Below are positions 11,401 to 22,769 of a DNA stretch of 64,000 bases, piece after piece. Made by a program: the position numbers and the translations under genes. Under the pieces are notes generated by a model. That model was not told where the DNA came from. It was given only the letters and a program-made list of their open reading frames with translations, and ran no database searches. Each line of letters starts with the position of its first letter. The stretch's first letter is position 1. Source of the stretch: Nelumbo lutea (lineage: Eukaryota; Streptophyta; Magnoliopsida; Proteales; Nelumbonaceae); contig JAKGHH010000005.1 in assembly GCA_022828595.1 (NCBI GenBank), positions 57,283,655 to 57,347,654 on the forward strand, given 5' to 3'.

Positions 11401-14400
11401 TCATGCAGGAGATGGTTGAGAGGTAGGGTCTGTAGAGGAGGGGATGTCAGGCCCAACCCGGCAACCTTCAAGCATGAAGACAATGTCAGCCATGGATGGC
11501 CGGTCAAGAGGGTCTGGTGCTGTGCACAAAAGGCCAACCTTAACACCTAGCAGGAATTCTTCCCACTCAGATGATTCCGGGTCAAGCTCAAGGAGCCCGG
11601 GCTCAAGCAATTCAGATATCTGGCCTCTCTGCAACTGCCTCTTCACCCACTTAACTATGTCCTCATCCTGTGTGAACATCACCGGCTTCCTGCCCGTCAA
11701 TAGCTCTAAAAGCACAATCCCAAAACTGTATACATCAGCTTCCTTGGTCACTTGCCCAGTCAAAGCTGCCTCAGGCGATACATATCCCAGTGACCCAACA
11801 GAGGTGGACGACGTTGATGGTTCAGCCGGCGTTGCAACTGCTAAACGTTCAAGTCCAAAATCCGAGAGATGGGCTTCGAAGTCAGCATCGAATAGCACAT
11901 TCTGTGGCTTAACATCACCATGAACCATGTTGGATGAGTGCAGGAAGGCCAGCCCTCGAGCAACCCCAAGAGCAATGAGATGGCGCATCGGCCAATTGAG
12001 CACATTCCCATCCTGATGAGATGCTTCTTGAAGAAGAGTAGCCAGGTTGCCATTGGGCATGTAATCATAGACAAGCAGCCGGATATCAGGTGGCGCTGCA
12101 TAGTACCCTCGGAGAACTGTTAGATTTCTGTTTTTCACCTTCCCAAGCGATTCAGCTTCCTTTCGGAAGGTCCCCTCCTCAACTGATCCATCAGGGAGAC
12201 GACGGATTGACAGAACCGTCCCATCCTGGAAGCAGGCTTTGAACACCAGACCGTAACGACCCCTGCTCAGCACATTCTCTTCATCAAACTGCCTCGTTGC
12301 ATCCAACGTCTCTGCGTAAGTGATCTTATTGTTGAACATGACAAGCTTTGGCCCCCCATTCTCTCCGCTGCCGCGACCACCGTCTGCTCCCGAGCTTGCG
12401 CGTGCTGGGCTGTGCTTCTTTTCCCCAGCTTCCCTATCTCGGAGGCGCTTCCGCCACCATAAGAGACTGAAAACATAGCAGCAGAAACATAAGGTCGCAA
12501 GACAAGCTCCAGCTACTGTAACAATAACCAGCAGAATAAGCCTCTTCCTCTTCTTCCTGTTGCTGGATACATTCTGACATTTTACATCCAACGGCTTTCC
12601 GCATAGATTTCTATTCATTGCAAATGCAGAAGGGTCGTTGAATCGGGAACCCAGAACCTCTGGAATCTCTCCCTCCAGGTTGTTCCTTGACACGTTGAAG
12701 TATTTTAAACCAGAAAGACGAGTCAGATTTGTCGGGATCATCCCAGTCAAGTGGTTCGTAGAGAGGTTTAGCATGGTTAGATTTGATAGGTTAGATAGCG
12801 AGTCCGGTATGGAACCCACCAGTTGATTTTCATCTAATAACAAAGAAGTTAGAGATGAACATTTGGATATTTCCTCTGGTATTTCACCCGAGAAATTGTT
12901 CTGCCCCAAGTCAATCTCCTTCAAGTGAGAGAGATGAGAAAGCTGAAGTGGAATTTGGCCACTCAAACGATTTGAACGAAGCTGAAGGATTTCCAAATCG
13001 GAGCAGTTGCCGAGTTCCAACGCAATCGTGCCTGAAATGCGATTGTTGGATAATGAGAGAACAAGCAATGATTTGAGGAAGCCGTAGGTTGCTGGAATCT
13101 CCCCAGAAAAAGCATTTGATGTGAGGTTCAAATACCTTAAACCCAATAAGCTACTGAAACCTTCAGGTACATCCCCAGATATTGCATTGTCTTGCAGTGC
13201 AATTATTTGCAGATTTGGCAAACCTGAAAGCTCGAGCGGCAACTCACCAGAGAGGTTCTGCCGACTCAAATCCAGAGTCCTAAGGTCCAACAGACTTCCA
13301 ATGCTGGATGGTATCCTTCCTGAGAAACCATTACCACTCATATTCAGAACAAGTAGCCTTCGTAAGTTGCCTACACTCGAAGGAATTTCACCATTAAATC
13401 TGTTGCCACTGAGATTCAAAGTAGTCAAATTGCTCAATCGCATTAGCTCTTCCGGCACACTACCAGTCAGGTTGTTTTGCCTTAGGTTCAGTATTTCCAT
13501 CTCATACAGATTAGAGAAAGAATTCGGAATCTGGCCAGAGAAGAAATTCCCTCCAAGAGATAACATCTTCAGACCCCTTAGCTCTCCTATAAATGAAGGA
13601 ACTTCACTGGAAAAACGATTCCCTTCGAGGTCAAGAACGCTTAACAAGCTGCACTTTCTGATCTCCACTGGAACAGAACCATTAAATGAATTGTTTGCCA
13701 GTTTGAGCTCCTTTAACATCAAAAGGTTACCAATCTCGACAGGTAACATGCCGGAGAATGAGTTCCCTGAAATTTCCAGCACTGTTAGCGTCGACACATT
13801 CGTCAACCACAGCGGGAATAAGCCGCGTATTCTGTTCTGCTGAAGATCTAGCACCTGCAAAGGACTAAAAAATGTTGCCTTTGACGGTGGAATAAGGCCC
13901 GTGAACGCATTATATCCAAGCATAACGATTCGAAGTGACGGAGGACTACTTGACACATTGCAAAATAGAGAAGAAGGAACCGAACCGGAGAGGTTATTTT
14001 GTTGGAGCGAAAGAACCTGAAGTCTAGGAAGAGCTCCAATAGCGGCCGGGATTACACCTCGAAGCGCATTGCCTTGAACACTCAAATGCACGAGTGAAGA
14101 ACAATTTGCAAGCGCTGAAGGCAGTGTTCCTTGCAATAGATTCCAGTCCAACCACAGATACTCAAGCTGTTGAAGCTCTCCAAAGCTCGCCGGAATCTCT
14201 CCGGTAAACTTGTTGAACGAGAGGTTAATGAGTTGAACCCCGGATGTAGCAGTGAAGTTCTTCGGGATCTCGCCAGAGAAGGCATTGGAAGATAAATCGA
14301 GGTACCGGAGATTCTGAGGGAGATCACCGGAGATTCCGCCCGATAAAAGATTCTGAGCCACATTAAAGACTTGAAGATCAGTGAGATTGAAGATCTCCGG

Positions 14401-14802
14401 CGGAAGGCGGCCGGAGAACGAGTTATACTGCAAGAACACAGCCCGAAGGCGCGTGCATTTGGAAAGAGAAGATGGGATACTTCCATTGAAAGCATTGGAA
14501 CGGAGGCTAAGCTTGCGAAGCTCGGTGAGTTTACCGATATGTTCAGTGAGTTGACCAGCAAGTTGGAGACGAGGAAGGCGTAGCTCGCTAACCCGGCCAT
14601 CGTAGCAAACAATGCCTCTCCAGTCGCAGGGAGCGGATGCTGTCGATGCATCCCAGCCATTCAATGCAGCCAGCGGATCATGCAGATTAAGTTTGAACGA
14701 TATCAATGCCTGGATCTCTGCCAGGGCTTCGGGGCTCCTTTCCGCGCAAGATAAGATATTGGTGGTTGAGAGAACCACGAAGAGGAAGAGAAGAGTAGTC
14801 AT
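11401..14802 (-). CDS. LRR receptor-like kinase, At4g36180/MUSTACHES type
   Basis: A single uninterrupted exon encodes 1133 residues. Order: signal peptide (LLFLFVVLS core, residues 1-22), an N-terminal LRR cap with PCDWRGIVC, about 27 leucine-rich repeats to about residue 730, one membrane helix (about 753-781) after a KKRKR stop-transfer-like stretch, then a cytosolic kinase domain (about 832-1110) and the tail DPTSQPSPA. The whole length aligns by eye with Arabidopsis At4g36180 (1136 aa), whose relatives act at the plasma membrane in stomatal wall development. The kinase is atypical: the beta-3 lysine position is Arg867 (LSIRRL) and the catalytic loop is HGD, not HRD. Asp963 of HGDVKPQN and Asp981 of DFG remain. 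The start at 14802 was chosen because it opens the signal peptide and matches family length. An in-frame ATG at 14877 would add a proline-rich, unlikely extension. Confidence 0.95.
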   Translation of the reverse strand: MTTLLFLFVVLSTTNILSCAERSPEALAEIQALISFKLNLHDPLAALNGWDASTASAPCDWRGIVCYDGRVSELRLPRLQLAGQLTEHIGKLTELRKLSLRSNAFNGSIPSSLSKCTRLRAVFLQYNSFSGRLPPEIFNLTDLQVFNVAQNLLSGGISGDLPQNLRYLDLSSNAFSGEIPKNFTATSGVQLINLSFNKFTGEIPASFGELQQLEYLWLDWNLLQGTLPSALANCSSLVHLSVQGNALRGVIPAAIGALPRLQVLSLQQNNLSGSVPSSLFCNVSSSPPSLRIVMLGYNAFTGLIPPSKATFFSPLQVLDLQQNRIRGLFPLWLTNVSTLTVLEISGNSFSGMLPVEIGNLLMLKELKLANNSFNGSVPVEIRKCSLLSVLDLEGNRFSSEVPSFIGELRGLKMLSLGGNFFSGQIPNSFSNLYEMEILNLRQNNLTGSVPEELMRLSNLTTLNLSGNRFNGEIPSSVGNLRRLLVLNMSGNGFSGRIPSSIGSLLDLRTLDLSRQNLSGELPLELSGLPNLQIIALQDNAISGDVPEGFSSLLGLRYLNLTSNAFSGEIPATYGFLKSLLVLSLSNNRISGTIALELGNCSDLEILQLRSNRLSGQIPLQLSHLSHLKEIDLGQNNFSGEIPEEISKCSSLTSLLLDENQLVGSIPDSLSNLSNLTMLNLSTNHLTGMIPTNLTRLSGLKYFNVSRNNLEGEIPEVLGSRFNDPSAFAMNRNLCGKPLDVKCQNVSSNRKKRKRLILLVIVTVAGACLATLCFCCYVFSLLWWRKRLRDREAGEKKHSPARASSGADGGRGSGENGGPKLVMFNNKITYAETLDATRQFDEENVLSRGRYGLVFKACFQDGTVLSIRRLPDGSVEEGTFRKEAESLGKVKNRNLTVLRGYYAAPPDIRLLVYDYMPNGNLATLLQEASHQDGNVLNWPMRHLIALGVARGLAFLHSSNMVHGDVKPQNVLFDADFEAHLSDFGLERLAVATPAEPSTSSTSVGSLGYVSPEAALTGQVTKEADVYSFGIVLLELLTGRKPVMFTQDEDIVKWVKRQLQRGQISELLEPGLLELDPESSEWEEFLLGVKVGLLCTAPDPLDRPSMADIVFMLEGCRVGPDIPSSTDPTSQPSPA

Positions 14803-14960
14803 CTTAGTCGCCACAGATGGTAGTAGTAGTGGTGGTGGTGGTGGTGGTGGTAGCGGCGGTGGGCCGGGTGGTGGCATGACCGTTGTCCGGTCAAAGGGCA
14901 AGTGTTTGGTGTTGAACAGAGAGAGAGAGAGAGAGAGAGCAGAAGCAGCAGTGGAGGGGA
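14803..14960 (-). promoter_or_regulatory. Probable 5' leader of the LRR-RLK with (GGT)n and (GA)n tracts
   Basis: Upstream of the chosen start (minus strand) lie a (GGT)n tract at 14829-14851, read as poly-Pro if the upstream ATG at 14877 were used, and a (GA)n run at 14919-14939. The latter gives a CT-rich leader on the transcribed strand. CT-rich tracts are common in plant 5' UTRs. No TATA box was fixed. Confidence 0.4.
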
Positions 14961-16430
14961 GCTTGTGTTAATGTTAGACGAGAGAAGGCGAGTGAAGCGT
15001 CGCCATATGGAGTGTGCAAGCGCAACTAAGCGCTCTCTGTGTTTCTCTGTCTGCTTGCTTAGGTTCCCGCTTCCCCAGAATCCTTTGAATAAAAAAGAAC
15101 AAAAAAAGAAAGACGTTAGAAAGGGTAGGGATTTTTACCAAAAATGAAGAGAAGGGAAGAAATGGAATAAAGAAAAAAAATAAAAGAAAAATACTGTGCA
15201 GAGCGCGCTCTCTCTCTCTCTCTGCTTAGTTGGAGTTGGAGACAGGCAGCCAGCACTCCTGAGTTCTGATCACCACTGTACTGGGGCTCAGGACTCCTCT
15301 GCTTCACGAGGCTTTATGATTAGTTCATGTGAGTTCCGAGTTATAACTGCTAGACTCTTGGATGAATTTTCACTTTTAACTTTACACCTTTCTTTTTTGA
15401 TTTTTCTTCTGTTGTTTTGTTTATGCCATTTGAGAGAGCCCGGGGCCAGGGGTCAGGGGGGCGAGCCGGCTTTTTGGGCCATGTTATAACTGCTTTTACA
15501 GGTGGTAACTTTGAGATGGCAATTCCGCAATCGGCAAGTCAAATCGGGGTTTACCGTCTCTGCACCTGGCGTTCTTGAGCCCCAGTTAGTCTAGCCACGT
15601 GGCAAAGCAACTATTTGGTTTTACTTTTACCCGCAGGAAACTTTCTTTCTCTGGTTGGTGAAATGCGCAATGGAATAATAAATGGGCAGCCATGGGAAAG
15701 TGGGGAGACATGACTAATTATTATGAGTCCCCTCACCAGGTGGATGGTCTCGATTGATTGTGTCAGAGCTCAGATGGCAACCAAATCGGACCAGACGCGA
15801 ATCGGGAAGTTACCGGTTAATTCATCGGTTTATCTGTTTGGGGTTAACCATGGGTTGTAATCATTGACTCGAACAGGTCCATTGCAGAGTCATACCAGTT
15901 TATTATTTGGCTAGGATTCTCTCACGTCTATACTGGATAGAGGAAACTGGGAAGCCAAAGAGTCTTCTCACCTCAATGCTCACACTAATCTCTAGTCTCT
16001 ATAAAAACCCTCTTAGATTTTACTTTTTAAAATTTCATTACTCTCCAATAAATCATCATAAAACTCTTTCTCTCTTTCTCTTTTTCTCTCTTCAATGTTT
16101 GTAACGTCTTTTCGTTCCATTTTTCCTGTAAAATTTCTTTAAACCCCTTTTGGCCATTTCTAAACAAGGGATGAATTTGATGGGTTGGGCCTGGTTAATG
16201 GTTAATCTAAGTTAAAATCTAAATATAGCCTGGTTAAGGGTTAATATAATTCTAAATATAGACTTCTGCACCCAAACTGATGTGAAAAGTCAAATTTGTC
16301 GATCCAAATCTCCCCAAATTTGTATTGAAACTTATTTGCTAGTACTAACATAGAAGATAGCAGGAAAAGAACAATTGTATATAATGCCCACTTTTTAAAT
16401 CTTACATTTGCACTGTTTTGTATTTGTCAT
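14961..16430. other. Upstream region of the LRR-RLK, no gene recognised
   Basis: A second (CT)n tract lies at 15208-15224. The rest has no recognisable coding sequence. The promoter of the minus-strand kinase gene must lie in the right-hand continuation of its leader, but specific boxes cannot be assigned. Confidence 0.4.
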
Positions 16431-17119
16431 TTTTGAATCAAGATTTTTAAAATTGAACCGAATAATGAACTGGTTAGAGGTTAGAGGTCTGATTTTGGGT
16501 TGAACGGTATAATCGTTCAAATCGAATAGATGGCCTGTTCAGATAAAAAAATAAAAAACGTCCAAAACCATTAAACAATTCGAATAATTTAATTACTCAG
16601 ATCAACGATTTAATGACTAAATCAACAATTTTTAGTGAAATAACAGTTATGGAGTAAAATAGGCTAATTCCCCGTTTTCATCTAAAACCTGCTCAAGTTT
16701 CTGTCCGTAAACCTTAATTCGTAAACAAAATTTTGGTTACGTTTCTGACTTTTTGCCTCTTTTGTGGCCCAAAATACATGGAAATAAATCAAACTGAACG
16801 GAAATTGATTCAATTGTGGTTTTCCTTTATAATTAATTTGGAGCGTCAGTTCCCCATGTAAAATGGTTCTATACTTCTATTCTTGGGTGCTGTGAGAACA
16901 TTTATGAGATATCTTGACAATGAGCTTATTTATTATTTTTTCTTGATAAATGAATCTATTCCGGACCATGACTAAGGTGATCGTTTGGGAGTGCTTATTG
17001 TTTAAAATGATTTTTTTTAAATAAATGTTTTTTAAATAAGTAATTTATGAGTGTTTCATGAAAAGTGGTTCTTTAAGATGAGGTAGTATAGGGGTGATTG
17101 GTGAATGGTAAGCATGGGA
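16431..17119. other. Intergenic, partial MITE-like sequence
   Basis: Near 16440 the words GATTTTTAAAATTGAACCG resemble the terminal repeat of the element family seen complete at 27277-27532. No second end is evident. No gene is seen. Confidence 0.35.
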
Positions 17120-17524
17120 TTAGGGATGGCAATTTTCCCCATTTTCTGATTCTCATAGGAATCGGCTCTGATGGAGTGGGGATGGGGATGATTTTCCCTC
17201 GGGAAATTTTCATCCCTGTTAGCGGGGACAGAGGGAGCACTCCCCACACCACGAGGACCCCGACCCCTGTCCTGTGGGATCCCCACTAATATATATGTAT
17301 ATATGTATGCATACATCTATATATTAATATTTTTAAAATATGATTGAATATATTTGAATCTTTTCTAATAGAATTGTAAAATTTATTTATTTAATTTTTA
17401 TTTTTTTAATAAAATAAAAAATAAAAATAAAATGGTTAACATTATAAAAAATCACGGAGAACGGGGATCCCCATGGGGACGAGGACGAGGATGGGGAATC
17501 CCACCCCGCCCTATTGCCATTCCT
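17120..17524. mobile_element. hAT-like MITE with near-perfect 8-bp TSD
   Basis: The termini are TTAGGGATGGCAAT and, inverted, AGGAATGGCAAT. The flanks are GCATGGGA (17112-17119) and GCATGGGT (17525-17532), seven of eight bases identical, the duplication length expected for hAT elements. GGGGATCCCC-type words near both ends are also inverted. The 405-bp element has an AT-rich centre and no coding capacity. Confidence 0.8.
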
Positions 17525-18435
17525 GCATGGGTCGGTTCAATTCGGTTCCATGGTAGAACTTGGAACCTACCCTGTAGGGGTCAGTTCCAGGGTGTATCCA
17601 TGGAACCTGTTCTTTCTTAACTCCACCCCCCCCCCCCCCAAAAAAAAAATAATAATAATAATAAAAGGAAGAATGTTCTTTAAAAACTTGGTTTTCAACA
17701 ATTTTATCTTTATTGATTAAATTGAGTAACTTGTAGATTATCATTGTATGGTTCAAAATTTATAATTTAAATTTATATTTTGTAACTATTATCTTTTATA
17801 TTACTTATCGTAAACATCCAAATATTCAAATAAAAGCAAATAATCAAATAACTTAAGTAACTCAATGGTCAAAAGAGACCATGACCTTTGTAACCATGAG
17901 TGTGCTTGGGTTCAAATCTTTACATCCCAAAAAGTATTTTGGGATTTATTTCAAGGCAAGTTCAGTTCCAAGGTAGGTTCCACCAATGTTAATTCATCGG
18001 GTCAATTCGAGTAGGGTAAACCCATATACCCTAGAATTGGCCTGGGCAAGATCGGTTTCAAGAATTTGGAACCAAACCCTATCTTGTAGCATTTGAGGAT
18101 GCTTGGCTCAATTCAGTTAGAACTTACCCATTTGCTCACCCTTTATAAGGTACTATAGGTATTATGATAATTAGGTGGCAGGTGTTTTTGAAATCTTTTA
18201 AGTACTTTTCTCGATAAGCACTTAAGGGAAGTACTCCAAAACACTAGCTTAAAATGCTAAAAATCATATCCCCCAACTTTTACATGCTATCCAAATGAAA
18301 TTTTGATAAACATCATCTGAACTGCTACAAAAATTGAAAACCCTAATTCCATAAGAAAATATATCATATCATATAATATGGTCAAAGAAATCCTAGGAAG
18401 TAGAGGCCATATAATGCATTTCAACTTAAGTTGCA
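17525..18435. other. Intergenic, with a possible SINE near 17850-17945
   Basis: A poly(C)/poly(A) run lies at 17624-17650. At about 17855-17920 the plus strand shows AAGTAACTCAATGG (A-box-like) followed some 50 bases later by GGGTTCAAATC (B-box-like), the layout of a tRNA-derived promoter. It does not fold convincingly as a tRNA, so an old SINE fragment is the better guess. No protein-coding gene is seen. Confidence 0.35.
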
Positions 18436-20275
18436 CACAACGTTTTAAAAGGTTAAGGCATAGTTTAGGCTTAATGACCCAAAAAGGTGAGGCATAAGCC
18501 TTGAGCCATTACAAGGCGTGAGCCTTAAAGCTTAAGAATAAAATTAGTAAAAAGTTTATAATTTGGTAAAAATAGCATATACTATTATCCAGTTATAATG
18601 GTAGAAGGTATAAATATCCATAAAATAAAAGTTTATAAGCAATGGGTTTCAACTATTAAACATTAAATAAAATAATTACATATTAACTAACAACTATAAA
18701 CATTTTACATTTAATGTTTCAAACTGCAAAGTTTTCAAATGATTCAAATGACCGATCTAGAAGAAAGGAAATATATGAAGAATCATCCATATAATTGGAT
18801 ATTATATTTAATAGTCATTCAATAGTTTAGAAGAAATAAAATAACTTAGCTAATCTTGCTTATGCAAAAGAAATCAATAAAAAAATAAATCCATTAGGAA
18901 AAGAAATGAGGAAATAACAAACTTAGGATGTTAGATTTAGGGTCCGTTTGGTTTGCGGATAGGATTGGAATTGGAATCAAAATCACTTATTCTTGATGTC
19001 TATGTGGTTCGGTTGGGAATCGAAATCAGATTCTATTTGTTATTGCTTGGTTCATTTGGAGTTGGAATCAAAATCAATTGAAAATTTTCAATTTTGTATT
19101 AGTATTATATTTATTATCTCAATATTTATCATAAATCTATGAATATTTTATTTTTAAATTAGCATTTCAATTATTACTTTAAGAATATTTTTATTATAAT
19201 ATTTTATTAATAATTTATTATTCTATTATGTTTTATTACTGTTTTCTTATTAGTCTATTAATATTTTTATTTTTGTCTATTATTTTAAAATTAATTTATT
19301 ATTATTTATTAATTAATATGTTAGTATTTTATTATACTTTAATTATATTATATTAATACTTTAGTTATACTTAATTATTATTTAATAAATAAGATATTTG
19401 ATTTCTATTATTAATTTATTAATATTTTATTTTGGTACTATTATTTTAATTATGAATACATTATTATTTTATTTTTATCATTATCTTATTATTATGTTCA
19501 TAATTTTTTATTAGTAATTTATCACTTTAATTATACTGTATGAATATTTTATGTATACTCTATTATTATTATTATTATATTTAATAATTAATATCTTTAT
19601 TTGTTAGTATTATTTATTACTATTTTATTATTATTTTACTAATATTTTGTTAATGATTTATTATTTTATCATTAATATATGATTATTATCTTATTAATTC
19701 AATAATATTTTATTATTTTATTAATATCAAGTTTAGGGGTTTTTTGTCATGATTTTTTTACTTTTTGTTAGTCCATAGAATGGGAATCCCATTCTAGGCA
19801 AACAAACAATTGGAATCAAAATGGGCCATTCTTATTCTAATTCTAGGCACTTATTCCAAGGACCAAATAGACCCTTAGAATAATAAGAAAAATCACTTGA
19901 TATGTCCAAGAGAAACTAAGAACTTGATTGGCCCTTTTTGCATTGAACTCTCTAAAACACTAAGCTAACCTGATTCACTCTATTGATTTTTCATTTTTAC
20001 TCTTTTTATTTATTTGGCTCATAATTATTGAAGTGCTTCTTTCATATATTTGAAAATATAAAAGTGCATAAAATATATTTTTGTATTAAATTGCTAAATT
20101 ACCATTAGTACTTGAGGCTTACACATTTTTACACCTCAATCTACACCTCATGTCTTGAGGCTTGAGGCTTACTTCTCATTATGACATAGGCTTAAGCCTC
20201 ACATCAAAGTTGTGTGGCTTAAGGCTTGAGGCAAAATCTGTGTGCCTTGCCTCAAGGTGTAAGCCTCATACCTCA
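18436..20275. mobile_element. Inverted-repeat element with a nested Harbinger MITE
   Basis: AGGCATAAGCCTTGAG-type words near 18490-18530 recur in inverse arrangement at 20110-20275 (CTTGAGGCTTAC, CTCAAGGTGTAAGCCTC). Between them sits a complete Harbinger-like MITE at 18940-19874. The outer boundaries are uncertain. Confidence 0.4.
18940..19874. mobile_element. PIF/Harbinger-like MITE with TTA target duplication
   Basis: The left end is GGGTCCGTTTGGTTTG and the right end, inverted, is GGGTCTATTTGGTCC. Both sides carry TTA (18937-18939 and 19875-19877), the hallmark target duplication of PIF/Harbinger (Tourist-like) elements. Subterminal GGAATTGGAATCAAAAT repeats also occur on both sides. The 935-bp body is extremely AT-rich and non-coding. 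Confidence 0.85.
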
Positions 20276-20439
20276 AGGATTTATCAATTTCGATATGCCT
20301 AGATCCAAATTTGATTTTTTTTTTCAATATATCGATTCAAATCAAATATTCTTATTTGTCAGATTTATATCAAATTCAAATTGAATCAAATTATGATATC
20401 GAGATCTATCAATTTTGACATTGATGCCAATAAATCATC

Positions 20440-20590
20440 TCCAGCCTTTTTTTGGGCTTCATAGAGCTACACAACGGGGGTAGCCCATCCCCCAAACCCA
20501 TAACCCCTCAACCCTGGTGTAGGCAGGATTTAATCCCAAGTCTCCGCTAGAATCAGCTAAAGACATTATCAACTAGCCAATTGACTCATT
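20440..20590 (-). mobile_element. Poly(A)-tailed SINE, copy 1
   Basis: On the minus strand there is an A-box-like TTGGCTAGTTGA, then GACTTGGGATTAAATCC (B-box-like), then GGGTTATGGGTTTGGG and GGCTACCC, ending in an A run. The second copy at 26646-26781 shares the same order of words. The tRNA-like promoter plus A tail indicates a SINE of a family different from Au. Confidence 0.65.
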
Positions 20591-21029
20591 GTTATAATAA
20601 AACTTGCCTTATAAAATACTAAAATATGAAAACCTTTATAAAGAAATATGAAATAGTAACAAAATCAAAACTTCTATTTCAAAGGACATATTTCATACAA
20701 TGGGAAACGCATAGAATCGCAAAAGCAAATCCGTGTGCATATTAATAGAAACAAAACAACCTTAATGAACAAAATGATTGAAAGGGGTCGTGATCCAAAG
20801 GAATCCCCCAAATGCATACACAACAAAGGAGACGGGGACAAGAGAAATGTGCCTTCTTATCTTTTGTCCCTTCATATTTTCCTTTACACCTTACTTGTAC
20901 TCGATTTTGACATCTATCAAAATTTTTGAATCCAAAATAGTCAATGAACTGATCCACATGACATGACCATATGATCATATGCCAAAGATAAAAGGTAAAA
21001 GACTTCTACATCTGAGGAATTAAAAAAAA
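20591..21029. other. Intergenic, no gene recognised
   Basis: Short antiparallel open frames around 20735-20978 have no recognisable features. No repeat was seen. Confidence 0.4.
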
Positions 21030-21426
21030 AAAATTAGAAATACAAAATACAGGTTTTTGCATTGTACATGTTTCTATTTATACTATTTTTAAATTGAGCC
21101 TATAAGCAAGGTTTAAAATACAAAATATGTGTTTTTACACCGTACATATTTGTATTTACAATCTTTCCAAACTGAACCTAAGACTCAGTTTGGAAGGAGT
21201 GCAAATACAAATGTATATAGAGTGCAAAACCTTATATTTTGTACTATTTTATATGCATTTGCATGGTACGTATTTGTATTTGTATTCTTTTCAAACTAAG
21301 CCTAATATTCAGTTTGAAAGGAGTATAAATATAAATATATAGAATATAAAATCTTTTATTTTATATTATTTTACATGTATTTATATTGCACAAATGTACA
21401 TTTATACTCTTTCCAAACTAAGTCTA
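21030..21426. mobile_element. Array of four abutting copies of a palindromic MITE
   Basis: The unit (about 120 bp when complete) begins CTCAGTTTGGAAGGAGT and ends with the inverse CTTTCCAAACTGAGCC. Between are mirrored ACAAATACAAAT and ATTTGTATTT words and an AACCTTRTATTTTGTA centre. Two half copies (about 21042-21101 and 21114-21182) and two full ones (21183-21302 and 21303-21425) lie end to end. More copies occur at 29938-30139 and 35612-35730. Confidence 0.75.
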
Positions 21427-22259
21427 AAGAAAAAAGAAATTGGAGTAGTAAATACTAATCCATAGAATCAATTTCATCATGAGAAATGGAATTTTGGAGA
21501 TTGCAACATTTCATGTGGTAAAATCCTTTTCTCATTGTCGGTTCCTATAAACCCTAATAGCCAAGGACAAAATGGGTTTAGTCTCAAATCGCAATTGGAT
21601 TTTTAATATTAATTTCCTACTATGATTACATTTATCTATTTGTCCACCCATGTGATCGACCCATTGTCCAAGCTTTAAAAGCTATAACATTTAATTACTC
21701 ACATTTGTGATGGGTTAGATCAAGGGTTACATAATTTGTGGTGCAAGAACTGTAGATATAGCCTTATTTGATAATTTTTATTAGATAAATTTTTTCTTTT
21801 AATTATTTTTGGGTTTTTAACTCTAGTTTAATAGTGGTATGGATGATTGTAGCTTGTAGACCTAAAAATGATGTAATGGGTTTTTTTTTATAACAATGCC
21901 AGCTAGCAACACTATGCATGGTATCGTTTTGACTTAGTTTTACATGCCACAAACATGGCGGGACCCCTGATAAAAAAGGTTGATATAGTTTTGACCATGT
22001 TTTTGGCGCGCAGAAGTACTTCCTAGTTCGTAGTGAATTAGTAATAGACTGATAGAGTGATAGTGATGAATTAAGTATTGTCAATTCTCTCTCTCTCTTC
22101 ATTAGTCACTTGTTATTTGTATTGTGATTCGATTTGAACCTTCGCTATTCATTTATTTCATGAGAAAATGCTAATAAAGAGTGCTTATATTAATGTTTTA
22201 AAGCCTTCCGGTTGCGGGTCACTGGTTCGACCATTTAGGTTAAAAGGGTTAAATCATGC
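21427..22259. other. Intergenic, no gene recognised
   Basis: No coding or repeat feature is supported apart from a short CT run near 22087-22099. Confidence 0.4.
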
Positions 22260-22267
22260 TATATAAG

Positions 22268-22746
22268 CAGATCTATTCATGGCCGGGTAGCCCGATGGCC
22301 CAGCCCAGTTCGGCCCCCTCGGTCGGGCTTGGTCGTGTAATTAGACCCACGGGCCTGATCTCGGGCCTAACACAGTAAGCCCGACTGTGTTACGGGCAAG
22401 CTTGGGATTTGTCAAAAAAGCCCGGCCTGACTCAGCATTATATATTTTATAAAATACATAATATGTATTTTATATATTATATAAATAATATAATATTTAT
22501 TGAAATATATATATTTATAATTTAATATATACATTTTTTATTTTTTTCTTTATAATTTCTCTCTCTCACTCTCTCTCTCTCTCTCTCTATTCAATCACTT
22601 CAACAGTAGTAACAACATGGGCTAAATTTTGGGCTCGGGCTCGGGCCCAGACCCGGGCTTCGGGCTTTTTATGAGGGCCAAGCTCGGGCCTTAGAAAAAT
22701 CTGTTAATACTGAGTGAAAGCCCGGCCCGACCCATGAACAGGTCTA
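22268..22746. mobile_element. hAT MITE with 8-bp TSD, GC-rich ends
   Basis: The left end is CAGATCTATTCATGGCCGGG and the right end, inverted, is TAGACCTGTTCATGGGTCGG. The flanks are TATATAAG (22260-22267) and CATATAAG (22747-22754), seven of eight bases identical, fitting a hAT target duplication. Subterminal GGGCTCGGGC-type words face each other around an AT-rich centre that also carries a (CT)n tract at 22555-22590. Elements with CAGACCTGTTCATGG ends are common in angiosperms. Confidence 0.88.
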
Positions 22747-22769
22747 CATATAAGTAATATATAAATTTA

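Noticed and set aside
13121..13843. 240-codon plus-strand open frame
   Set aside because: Antisense to the repetitive LRR coding sequence. The periodic repeats keep several frames open without a protein-like product.
17855..17945. Candidate tRNA gene with A-box and B-box-like words
   Set aside because: No cloverleaf can be drawn with paired acceptor and anticodon stems. More likely a SINE fragment.
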